A DNA stretch of 12,533 nt from JBDRGC01 sp043818215 (GTDB taxonomy: Bacteria > Chloroflexota > Anaerolineae > Anaerolineales > UBA11858), in NCBI GenBank assembly GCA_043818215.1, contig JBDRGC010000357.1, positions 1 through 12,533 on the forward strand, written 5' to 3'. The notes below the pieces were generated by a model. That model did no database searches. It saw nothing but the letters and a program-made list of their open reading frames with translations, and had not been told where the DNA came from. Below, in pieces: positions 6,601-12,533 of the stretch. The position numbers were made by a program, and so were the translations under genes. How positions within the stretch are numbered: the first letter of the stretch is position 1; each line of letters begins with the position of its first letter.

Positions 6601-6727
6601 TTGCTCAAAATCATGGTGGTAGAACTGCATTGCACTTGAGAAAGTGCGTTGCAGTTCGGGTCTATAGGGCAGACTCGTGGTGCAGCGCATCCTTTGGGAT
6701 GCAATGCACCACTAACATTTTGAGCAA
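6601..6727. mobile_element. MITE-like element with two internal hairpins, directly upstream of higB
   Basis: The terminal arms 6601-6620 (TTGCTCAAAATCATGGTGGT) and 6708-6727 are inverted repeats matching at 17 of 20 positions. Inside are two tandem hairpins: GAACTGCATTGCACT (6622-6636) with AGTGCGTTGCAGTTC (6643-6657), 13 of 15 paired, and GTGGTGCAGCGCATCC (6677-6692) with GGATGCAATGCACCAC (6697-6712), 14 of 16 paired. Mismatches are few and centred, as expected of a decaying palindrome or an RNA structure. No coding capacity of its own. No clear target duplication is visible. The left end lies 20 bases from the higB start, so its transcript would pass through these hairpins. Confidence 0.65.
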
Positions 6728-6894
6728 CTACTATTTCTTTCTTTGACTTGTTTAAAATTTGGGAATCACTCCGTCAAATTCAGAAGAACCACTTTTCTTT
6801 ACAATATGTATCACTTTAGGATTGCGAGAAATTGTAACCCCTTGGGTTGCACATGTCAAGTGTCGCAGTAGCGCAAAAGTCACCCGGGAACGGC
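6728..6894. other. Gap with no gene between the element and heptad patch C2
   Basis: AT-rich then mixed sequence with no supportable open frame. Read on the minus strand, a weak sigma-70-like pair is possible, TTGACG with TAAACA 17 bases away (around 6745-6773), pointing toward higB. The -10 match is poor, so I give it little weight. Confidence 0.3.
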
Positions 6895-6944
6895 AAGTGA
6901 AACGTGAGGTGTGCTAAAATCCGATTCACGCTTCACGCTTCACG
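6895..6944. repeat. Inverted heptad patch C2
   Basis: AAGTGAAACGTGA (6895-6907) faces TTCACGC TTCACGC TTCACG (6925-6944). The right side is a perfect heptad repeat and pairs with the left side (GTGAARCGTGA) to form a hairpin with a loop of about 17 bases. The last unit ends nine bases before the stop codon of the pepF fragment. Same family as the patch at 5781. Confidence 0.75.
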
Positions 6945-6952
6945 TCTGTGCC

Positions 6953-7439
6953 CTATTTTCGAACCAATTCCTCGAACCGATCCACGATATCCGCCAGTAC
7001 ACCGAAGGCCTTTTCGACGGGTTCAGGGGTGGTGAGGTCGACACCGGCCTGTTTCAATGCCTCCAGGGGGTAGACGGAACTTCCCGCCTTGAGAAAGCCC
7101 AGATATTTCTCGACCGCGCCGGGTTTGCCGGCCAGCACACCATCGACCAGGGCGTGCGCGCCCGAGATGCCGGTGGCGTACTGGTACACGTAGAAATTCA
7201 TGTACATGTGTCCGAACTGCGCCCAGGTGATGCCGATGCGGTCGTGGTCGAACTCCACCTCACCGCCGTAGCCCTCTGCGAAGAGATCGGCTGCCAGGTC
7301 GATCATGCTTTGGGCGTTGACCGGCGCGCCCTTCTCGACGCGTTGGTGCATCTCCAGCTCCCAGCGGGCCAGGGTCGGCATGATGAAGAAATACCTGTGG
7401 AAGTTGGACATGGCCTCCTCGATCAGAGCCAACTGGAAT
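6953..7439 (-). pseudogene. pepF: C-terminal fragment of a second oligoendopeptidase F gene
   Basis: Reads QLALIEEAMSNFHRYFF to the end DRFEELVRK and TAG (6953-6955), about 161 residues equal to the last quarter of the peptidase. It lacks the HExxH zinc site and all upstream domains, so it cannot be an active enzyme. An ORF start at 7432 is possible but arbitrary. It aligns without gaps, except one base, to 9563-10047. I count about 25 differences in 484 bases, nearly all synonymous, with two amino-acid changes (Gly/Ser and Lys/Glu). Homology stops exactly at 7439, where heptad array D begins. It keeps the native stop that the longer copy has lost. Confidence 0.85.
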
Positions 7440-7467
7440 AGTGGGTAGTGGTTAGATGGTAAGTGAT
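7440..7467. repeat. Degenerate heptad array D, unit AGTGGTT, at the break of the pepF fragment
   Basis: Units AGTGGGT, AGTGGTT, AGATGGT and AAGTGAT follow with no gap after the last base shared with the full pepF. Degenerate, so the periodicity is less secure than arrays A and B. From 7468 to 7527 I see nothing before the stop of the LVIVD gene. Confidence 0.5.
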
Positions 7468-7527
7468 GGCTATTTAGCAGATGGGCGCAATAGCCTCGGG
7501 AATAACCGAAATGCCTCCATCCTTGGT

Positions 7528-9435
7528 CTAACGTTGAATACTGGGGAGGTAAGTATAGAAACGCGTAGGGGCCTCCCAGAGCAGGATATGCAGCCCCCCA
7601 TAACCGTTGGCAGCATAAAGGTAGTCCCCACGGAGAGTCATTGCGGTTATCTCTCTCGGAATGCTTTGATGGCCGACCTCATAAAATGTTCCCGGCGGAT
7701 AAATTTCATAAACCTTAAGGCCATCAGACCAACTCGCGGCAAAAAGATAATGCCCTTGCACCATGATATTACTTGCTACGAACGGAAGGTTATGCTGATG
7801 GGCTATAAAAGGTTGGGAAGGATCGCTCACGTCGACAATGGTTAAGCCAGTTTCGAAGCCAACCAAATAAGCGTAGCCATCAGCAAGGGCTATGTCTTCT
7901 CCGACATATTCCTTGATTTGCACCGTTATCTCAGAGAGCTTTGTTGGGGTTATCGGATTGCTTACATCGACAATCTCTAACCCATCCCATGTCCTCAGGT
8001 ATAATTTATTGTCGGACGCAATCATTTGGAGAGAATATCGGGATGATACGTATGTCCCTAACAAAGAAGGCGATATAGGATCAGTCAGATCAAGCATAGA
8101 GATTGTTTCCCCGTTCCTGATGTATAACCGGTCGCCTTCGATCTCTACACTATCACTCCACCGAAGGCTATAATCGTAGCCGACTCGCTGTGGAGTAGAT
8201 GGATTGGTAATATCGAAGATTTGCAAACCACCTCCACTATCGGCTATGTAAGCATATTGGTCTCTGATGACCAGATCTATAGCATTGCCAGGGGTATCTA
8301 CTGTGGAAACAAGGGTTGGTGAGAGGGGAGTGGAGATGTCTACAATACCCATTCCAATACTGTCAGAAGTGCTGTAAGCGTAATCCCCGGCCAGGGATAA
8401 TGTATCGACGTCTCCCAGAGTTTGGAAATCCCCCTGAACCTGGGGGGCCGCGGGGTTTCCAACATCCACCGTGGTCAGGCCTCGGGAATAAGAAGCTATA
8501 TAAACAGTATTGCCAGATATGGCAATATCTCGGGAATGGCTTATCAGAGTGCATTGCCCAATTTGGGTAGGATTTTCGTGGTCGGAGAGATCGACTATTT
8601 GCAATCCTCTCTCCCAGCTGATTAGATAAGCGTAGGGCCAACCTATCTCCAAACTTGAACTATATTCGACATATGTGTCAAAGTAGCCCACCTCGGTAAT
8701 TTGACTCAGATCGTGTATGTCCACAATATGCAAGCCAAAGTGAGATATTAGATAAGCGTAATCTCCCACAATATCAATGTGTCCATAGGTGGGTATTTCA
8801 CTGTAATGGGTGATTTCTTCAGGCTGAACCGGGTCACTGATATCCAAGACAATCAAACCATTCGCATAACTGCTTATCAGGGCCATGGTATCCGTCCCCG
8901 GCAGTATGGCAATATCTGCTGCCCCTTCCGTGATGGGGGTGAACGAGATTTCCTGGGGTAGAGATGGGGTGCTAATGTTTATGATGTATACCCCATCACC
9001 ATTGGTCAGGTAAGCATAAGGTGCTGCAATGGTGATGCTGCGCACTCCTCGACCATTTGACGGGGTGTAGGTCCCAATTTCTACCGGTTGGGCGGGATCG
9101 CTTAATGAGAAAATGTGTAGCATATTCCATGAAGATGTTGTAACCAGAGCCAGATCGGCGTTGATGGCGATATTTTGCACCGTATCAGACAACGGAGCTG
9201 ATGCCCCCAATTGAACCGGATTGGCCGGGTCAGTTACATCTAGCGCGGCCAATCGCGGGCCGATTCCGATATAGGCGTGAGTACCGTTCACGGCTACAGC
9301 CAGTGTCGCTCCCCCTATTTGCGCGCCTAACTCTATAGGCTCTGCTTGTGATTGGGCCGACGACGATGTGACAAAGCTGAATAATACTCCCATTGTACAG
9401 GTTACAACCAATGCTAATAAACTTTTGTTTGGCAT
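7528..9435 (-). CDS. Secreted LVIVD-repeat beta-propeller protein
   Basis: 635 residues. The signal peptide is residues 1 to about 28 (MPNK, hydrophobic LLALVVTCTMGVLFSFV, SSSAQ). Thirteen clear LVIVD repeats follow at roughly 40-46 residue spacing, each of the form GLxIVDISDPxxPxxxG, from LAALDVTDPANPVQLG (near 63) to LKVYEIYPPG; a last degenerate one reads GLHILLWEAP. Fourteen blades would fit two seven-bladed propellers. The C-terminus is RFYTYLPSIQR, reminiscent of the short YLPLV-R tails I associate with exported Chloroflexi proteins. LVIVD proteins are extracellular and mostly without known enzymatic activity; binding or adhesion is the usual guess. The start is firm: AAAGGAGG lies seven bases upstream. 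The gene sits between two copies of the pepF 3' end, so it probably arrived with the rearrangement. Confidence 0.9.
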   Translation of the reverse strand: MPNKSLLALVVTCTMGVLFSFVTSSSAQSQAEPIELGAQIGGATLAVAVNGTHAYIGIGPRLAALDVTDPANPVQLGASAPLSDTVQNIAINADLALVTTSSWNMLHIFSLSDPAQPVEIGTYTPSNGRGVRSITIAAPYAYLTNGDGVYIINISTPSLPQEISFTPITEGAADIAILPGTDTMALISSYANGLIVLDISDPVQPEEITHYSEIPTYGHIDIVGDYAYLISHFGLHIVDIHDLSQITEVGYFDTYVEYSSSLEIGWPYAYLISWERGLQIVDLSDHENPTQIGQCTLISHSRDIAISGNTVYIASYSRGLTTVDVGNPAAPQVQGDFQTLGDVDTLSLAGDYAYSTSDSIGMGIVDISTPLSPTLVSTVDTPGNAIDLVIRDQYAYIADSGGGLQIFDITNPSTPQRVGYDYSLRWSDSVEIEGDRLYIRNGETISMLDLTDPISPSLLGTYVSSRYSLQMIASDNKLYLRTWDGLEIVDVSNPITPTKLSEITVQIKEYVGEDIALADGYAYLVGFETGLTIVDVSDPSQPFIAHQHNLPFVASNIMVQGHYLFAASWSDGLKVYEIYPPGTFYEVGHQSIPREITAMTLRGDYLYAANGYGGLHILLWEAPTRFYTYLPSIQR

Positions 9436-9442
9436 GTTTTTT

Positions 9443-9450
9443 CCTCCTTT
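9443..9450 (-). promoter_or_regulatory. Strong Shine-Dalgarno of the LVIVD gene
   Basis: AAAGGAGG on the minus strand, seven bases before ATG 9435. It is the best ribosome site in the window and fixes the start of the exported protein. Confidence 0.85.
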
Positions 9451-9469
9451 GATATATCGCTCGAGAATA

Positions 9470-9551
9470 GGTTTTGTGAGAATGGATTCCAGGCTTTAGC
9501 CGGATTAACACTGCGAAACCGGCCAAAATCTTGACTCCTTCTCACAAAACC
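9470..9551. repeat. 82-bp imperfect hairpin between pepF and the LVIVD gene
   Basis: The outer arms GGTTTTGTGAGAA (9470-9482) and TTCTCACAAAACC (9539-9551) pair perfectly over 13 bases. The inner arms 9484-9503 and 9519-9538 pair at 15 of 20. A loop of about 15 bases remains. The right arm contains the stop codon now used by the long pepF (9542-9544). On the minus strand it lies in the 5' leader of the LVIVD gene, so it may be a small insertion element, an attenuator, or a terminator lacking a clear T run. Confidence 0.7.
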
Positions 9552-9754
9552 AATGGAGCTTGTTTTCGAACCAATTCCTCGAACCGATCCACGATATCCG
9601 CCAGTACACCGAAGGCCTTTTCGACGGGTTCAGGGGTGGTGAGGTCGACACCGGCCTGTTTCAATGCCTCCAGGGGGTAGACGGAACTGCCCGCTTCCAG
9701 GAAGCCAAGATATTTTTTCGACCGCGCCGGGTTTACCGGCCAGCACGCCATCAA
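9542..9754 (-). pseudogene. pepF: Out-of-frame C-terminus of the long pepF, with altered tail
   Basis: This frame continues the peptidase after the shift at about 9713-9718: KKYLGFLEAGSSVYPLEA, then GVDLTTPEPVEKAFGVL and DRFEELVRK. The native stop codon seen in the 6953 copy is absent here. Translation would go on for six residues (QAPLVL) encoded by the arm of the hairpin and stop at TGA 9542-9544. It is not a separate gene. Confidence 0.85.
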
Positions 9755-11372
9755 CCAGGGCGTGCGCCCCCGAGATGCCGGTGGCGTACTGGTACACGTA
9801 GAAATTCATATACATGTGGCTAAATTGCGCCCAGGTGATGCCGATGCGGTCGTGGTCGAACTCCACCTCGCCGCCGTAGCCCTCTGCGAAGAGATCGGCT
9901 GCCAGGTCGATCATGCTTTGAGCGTTGACCGGCGCGCCTTTCTCGACGCGTTGGTGCATCTCCAACTCCCAGCGGGCTAAGGTCGGCATGATGAAGAAAT
10001 ACCTGTGGAAGTTAGACATAGCCTCCTCGATCAGAGCTAACTGGAATTGCGCATCACTCTGCGTCCGCAAAAGGTAATCCCGCACCAGGGCCTGGTTGAA
10101 GTTGGAAGCCACTTCAGCCACGAAGAGAGAGTAATTCCCGTAGACAAAGGGCTGGGTTTGACGGGTGTAGTAGGAGTGCATCGAGTGACCCAGTTCGTGG
10201 GCCAGCGTACTCAGGCTGAAGACATCCCCGGCGTAGCTCATCATGATGAAGGGCTGGGTGTCGTAAGTGCCCCAGGAGAAGGCGCCCTGGCGTTTACCCC
10301 TGTTGCGGGCGCGGTCCACCCAACGGTCGGCGGTGCAGCCACCCCGCACCACATCCACGTATTCCTCTCCCAGCGGGGACATACCCTCGCAAATCCAGTC
10401 CACAGCTTGCTCGAAAGGAACCTCGGGCCTGGAATCGGAGACGGGAGCCTTGATATCGTAGACGTGGAATTTATCGTACCCCAGTGCTTTACGGCGGATG
10501 CGCCAGTATTTGTGCCAGGTGGGTAGATTCTGCTTGAAAACTTCGATGAGATTGTGGAAGACTTCCTCGGGGATATTATTGGGTTCGATAGAGGCTTGCA
10601 GTGATGAGGTGTATCCCCGCGCCTGCATATTGAACACATCCCGCTGGAAGGCCTGGGTTTGAATGCCTGCGATGGTGTTCTTGAAACCAAGATAGGCATC
10701 GGCGTAATTCTCCCATGCGGTGCGGCGGATTTCCCGATCGGGGTGGGTGATGAGCGAGTCGATACTGCTCTGCCCGACTTCCATCTCGACGCCGTCGCTG
10801 CCGAGTGCGGTTTCGAACTTCAGGTCAGCGTCGACCAGGGCGGAGTAGGCCGGCAAGTTGGAGGGCGGCAGCGGGCCCGAGGCCTGCGCCAGCACTTCTT
10901 CCACCTCCGCCGAGCGGATGTGCTCCTGCTGCCGTTCGAGCTGGTCGAAATAATGTGTGTAAATTGCCAGCTTAGGCTCTTCTGCGGCCCACTCGTGCAG
11001 GGTCTCGAATCCGATGGACATCAACTCCGGCTCGACGAAAGCTGTGGCGGCGCGCACTTTGGACATCAGTCCCTGGCCTTGCCCGAACATAGCTCCCGCG
11101 GCCTGGTCGCTGACATCCGCGGAAGCAGCCAATCCGCCGTAAACCATAACTTTCGCCGCCAGACGCACGATCTTCTCGACCGCGTCGAAGCACTCGATCA
11201 GGGTTTGGGGGCTGTGGTTCAATTTACTTTGAAACTTACCCGCTTCGGGGAGCAGGCTCTCGGCGTTTTTGTAGGCTGCTTCCCAATCCGCGGGGGTGGG
11301 GAAGATGCTTTCGAGATTCCAGGTTTCTTCGGTGGGAACATTACTGCGAGGGGGTAGGGTGGTTTGTGACAT
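9630..11372 (-). CDS. pepF: Oligoendopeptidase F, M3 family, frameshifted near the C-terminus
   Basis: Zinc metallopeptidase that cleaves short peptides in the cytoplasm. 580 residues as read. Visible: MSQTTLPPRSNVPTEETWNLESIF at the N-terminus, typical of PepF; an N-terminal helical region to about 200; GAFSWGTYDTQPFIMMSY (363-380); the zinc motif AHELGHSMH (391-399) with His392, Glu393 and His396; and the third ligand Glu420 in EVASNFNQ. The C-terminal YMNFYVYQYATGISGAHALVDG (521-542) carries the conserved tyrosines. After VEK (551-553) the frame is wrong. An A6 run on the coding strand (plus-strand 9713-9718) has one base more than the 6953 copy, giving ISWLPGSG... and an early stop about 48 codons short. 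All catalytic residues precede the shift. The start is supported by AAAGGAGA about ten bases upstream. Either a real mutation or a homopolymer error could explain the shift. Confidence 0.85.
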   Translation of the reverse strand: MSQTTLPPRSNVPTEETWNLESIFPTPADWEAAYKNAESLLPEAGKFQSKLNHSPQTLIECFDAVEKIVRLAAKVMVYGGLAASADVSDQAAGAMFGQGQGLMSKVRAATAFVEPELMSIGFETLHEWAAEEPKLAIYTHYFDQLERQQEHIRSAEVEEVLAQASGPLPPSNLPAYSALVDADLKFETALGSDGVEMEVGQSSIDSLITHPDREIRRTAWENYADAYLGFKNTIAGIQTQAFQRDVFNMQARGYTSSLQASIEPNNIPEEVFHNLIEVFKQNLPTWHKYWRIRRKALGYDKFHVYDIKAPVSDSRPEVPFEQAVDWICEGMSPLGEEYVDVVRGGCTADRWVDRARNRGKRQGAFSWGTYDTQPFIMMSYAGDVFSLSTLAHELGHSMHSYYTRQTQPFVYGNYSLFVAEVASNFNQALVRDYLLRTQSDAQFQLALIEEAMSNFHRYFFIMPTLARWELEMHQRVEKGAPVNAQSMIDLAADLFAEGYGGEVEFDHDRIGITWAQFSHMYMNFYVYQYATGISGAHALVDGVLAGKPGAVEKISWLPGSGQFRLPPGGIETGRCRPHHP

Positions 11373-11497
11373 GAGAACGTTTCTCCTTTTTTGGTGATCG
11401 AATTTGTGTGGGGGAATATGGAATTACCTGATAAAGATTGCGTGGTGTGCGCGGAAAGTCTCATCAGCGCAGCAATCCCTTGTGGGCGTTCGGTTCT

Positions 11498-11535
11498 GTA
11501 GTAGGGGAGGGGTGGGCGACCGCTCCTCCTACTAT
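11498..11535. repeat. Hairpin in the gap between pepF and the membrane protein gene
   Basis: TAGTAGGGGAG (11499-11509) pairs with CTCCTCCTACTA (11523-11534), with one extra base in the stem, around a G-rich loop. It is downstream of the minus-strand membrane-protein gene and could end its transcript, but no T run follows on that strand. The rest of 11373-11565 shows nothing beyond the pepF ribosome site. Confidence 0.5.
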
Positions 11536-11565
11536 AACTTGGGTTGCTTTTTCTTCGTCTAGCTA

Positions 11566-12405
11566 TTATTGTTCTAGATAATTGAGATAATGTTGATCGA
11601 TCAAGATCGCCAGCGATTTTGCTATCTCCCTCATCTCGTCAAAACTCAATTTTCCAGGGATAGCCTGCACTCGCACGCGGGTAAAAACATTAGCTCGTTG
11701 GAACGAGAGCGAGTAATAGTCAACTCTACATTCTTCTTCAAACCTCTGGGCATCCAGTTCTTTATAAATATATGCATTATCGCCAACATAGTCTTTAAAT
11801 TGCACATCCGCACCTTCGTGAGCCCAATGATAAAAGGCTTCGGCACCGGTTTGAGTTTCAAAGAAAGTAATTTGGATGAAAACTCGGTGCAAATCTGACG
11901 ATCCGCATAGGTGGGGATGATTGAAAGATCGGACAAAAGTATCCAGGCGGCCCCACTCGGGAAGGTTGGTGACTTCGGTAACTCTTTCGATTTCTGTAGT
12001 TATCAAACCTTGATTTACGTCGGCTTCTATCGGAAACCAGAGCGATGAATCTAAATAGTGGGGGATGGTTGTGTTAGGTGTTGATTCTTCAGTTTCAATG
12101 ATGACCCTAGGTGATGGCGTAGGCGATTTTGATGTGGGCGTAGTTGTAGACTCAAGTGTAGGTGGCAATGCGGGAGTATCAATGTTCAGCGAAGGGTTCC
12201 CGTCTCCAATACCTAGTTCTCTTGAGGTTGTGAATTTGTCGAGTGTGGTCACGATGGAAAAGATCATCACAATAAGTGCAATCGATATGAGCAGGATTTT
12301 GCCCCAAGAGATTTCCTGAGTTTTTTGATGGCGTGGAGATACACTTGTCTGTGTTGTGTATTTTGCTGAGTGGCCGGTGTTGACATGGATAGAACGGAGA
12401 AACAT
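11566..12405 (-). CDS. Single-pass membrane-anchored protein of unknown function
   Basis: 279 residues from ATG 12405. A short polar N-terminus is followed by one membrane segment (about 37-55, ILLISIALIVMIFSIVTTL). Then comes a Thr/Pro/Ser-rich linker (about 59-115, with TTTPTSKSPTPSPR), and a folded domain of about 160 residues outside the membrane. The domain begins SSLWFPIEADV and has two cysteines (about 167 in HPHLCGSS and 226 in EEECRVDYY) that could form a disulfide. The layout resembles extracytoplasmic sensor or lipoprotein-like proteins, but I do not recognise the family. The frame is open to 12528, and a start at an upstream ATG would add 41 residues. That part overlaps a structured repeat and has no membrane or domain character, so I prefer 12405, though no good ribosome site supports it. 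Confidence 0.65.
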   Translation of the reverse strand: MFLRSIHVNTGHSAKYTTQTSVSPRHQKTQEISWGKILLISIALIVMIFSIVTTLDKFTTSRELGIGDGNPSLNIDTPALPPTLESTTTPTSKSPTPSPRVIIETEESTPNTTIPHYLDSSLWFPIEADVNQGLITTEIERVTEVTNLPEWGRLDTFVRSFNHPHLCGSSDLHRVFIQITFFETQTGAEAFYHWAHEGADVQFKDYVGDNAYIYKELDAQRFEEECRVDYYSLSFQRANVFTRVRVQAIPGKLSFDEMREIAKSLAILIDQHYLNYLEQ

Positions 12406-12450
12406 CAAATATCCGGGGTGCTTTGAATTTTCTGGCCAGCCATCTAGGGG

Positions 12451-12508
12451 GGCAGTCTGTATCAGGCGGAACGCCAGAGGAGGTTCTGCTCCTCCAAAAC
12501 AGACCGGC
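12451..12508. other. Predicted three-way-junction structure upstream of the membrane protein gene
   Basis: The outer stem GGCAGTCTGT (12451-12460) with ACAGACCGGC (12499-12508) pairs at 8 of 10. It encloses two perfect hairpins: GGCG-GAA-CGCC (12465-12475) and GAGGAG-GTTCTG-CTCCTC (12477-12494). The pattern works as RNA on either strand. It could be a structured leader of the minus-strand gene or a dispersed repeat cut by the window edge. No known riboswitch or RNA family is recognised. Confidence 0.45.
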
Positions 12509-12533
12509 ACCAGAATATTTCTTTCCATGCCAA

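Noticed and set aside
6303..6704. Longer 133-residue version of HigB
   Set aside because: The extra 41 residues translate an inverted-repeat element. The 92-residue form matches the family length and N-terminus.
5777..6945. Heptad patches as a CRISPR array
   Set aside because: Units are seven bases with no unique spacers of uniform length and no cas genes.
9708..9725. Programmed ribosomal frameshift in pepF
   Set aside because: The needed shift is +1 and the site lacks a recognisable +1 signal such as a stop or rare codon. An A6 run is short for efficient polymerase slippage. Mutation or sequencing error is simpler.
10659..11357. Plus-strand open frame of 232 codons opposite pepF
   Set aside because: Antisense shadow of the peptidase reading frame, with no domain pattern of its own.
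11566..12528. 320-residue version of the membrane protein
   Set aside because: The first 41 codons lie across a structured repeat and add no recognisable domain or signal; the ATG at 12405 places the membrane segment at a normal distance from the N-terminus.

Overview
The window looks like a repeat-rich accessory stretch of a Chloroflexota (Anaerolineae-like) chromosome. This is inferred from gene flavour: an M3 oligoendopeptidase F, a DUF5647 protein, an LVIVD-propeller exoprotein ending in a YLP-type tail, a Chloroflexi-style nucleotidyltransferase and many small structured repeats. No rRNA or tRNA gene and no CRISPR array was seen. Most genes lie on the minus strand. Only the phosphotransferase and DUF5647 genes, and a gene remnant, are on the plus strand.

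Left part (1-2115): the first 63 residues of an IS701/DDE_5-type transposase run off the left edge on the minus strand. Next come an APH-fold phosphotransferase, then a 300-base patch holding two heptanucleotide arrays of opposite strand bias around a palindrome. The patch ends at the decapitated 3' end of an unknown gene, which overlaps a DUF5647 gene. A perfect bidirectional terminator separates this block from the next.

Middle (2116-6952): a large GH31 glycosidase, a ~186-bp MITE-like inverted-repeat element in its upstream region, a stand-alone nucleotidyltransferase, and a higB-higA toxin-antitoxin pair. A second, unrelated ~127-bp MITE-like element sits directly upstream of the toxin gene. 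Short heptad arrays (GTGAARC / CACGCWT type) lie on either side of the toxin-antitoxin region.

Right part (6953-12533): a secreted protein of 13-14 LVIVD beta-propeller repeats sits between two copies of the last ~484 bp of pepF. The left copy is a fragment with the native stop. The right copy is the end of an otherwise complete pepF that carries a +1-base frameshift and has lost its own stop, reading instead into the arm of a large hairpin. The two copies are about 95% identical with mostly synonymous differences, so they look like remnants of two functional homologues, not a fresh duplication. Upstream is a membrane-anchored protein of unknown function, and at the right edge a predicted three-way-junction structure.

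The theme that links the window is gene breakage and shuffling at short repeats. Three of the heptad arrays lie at or within about 10 bases of the end of a broken gene. The metabolic genes (GH31, peptidase, phosphotransferase) show no obvious shared pathway.
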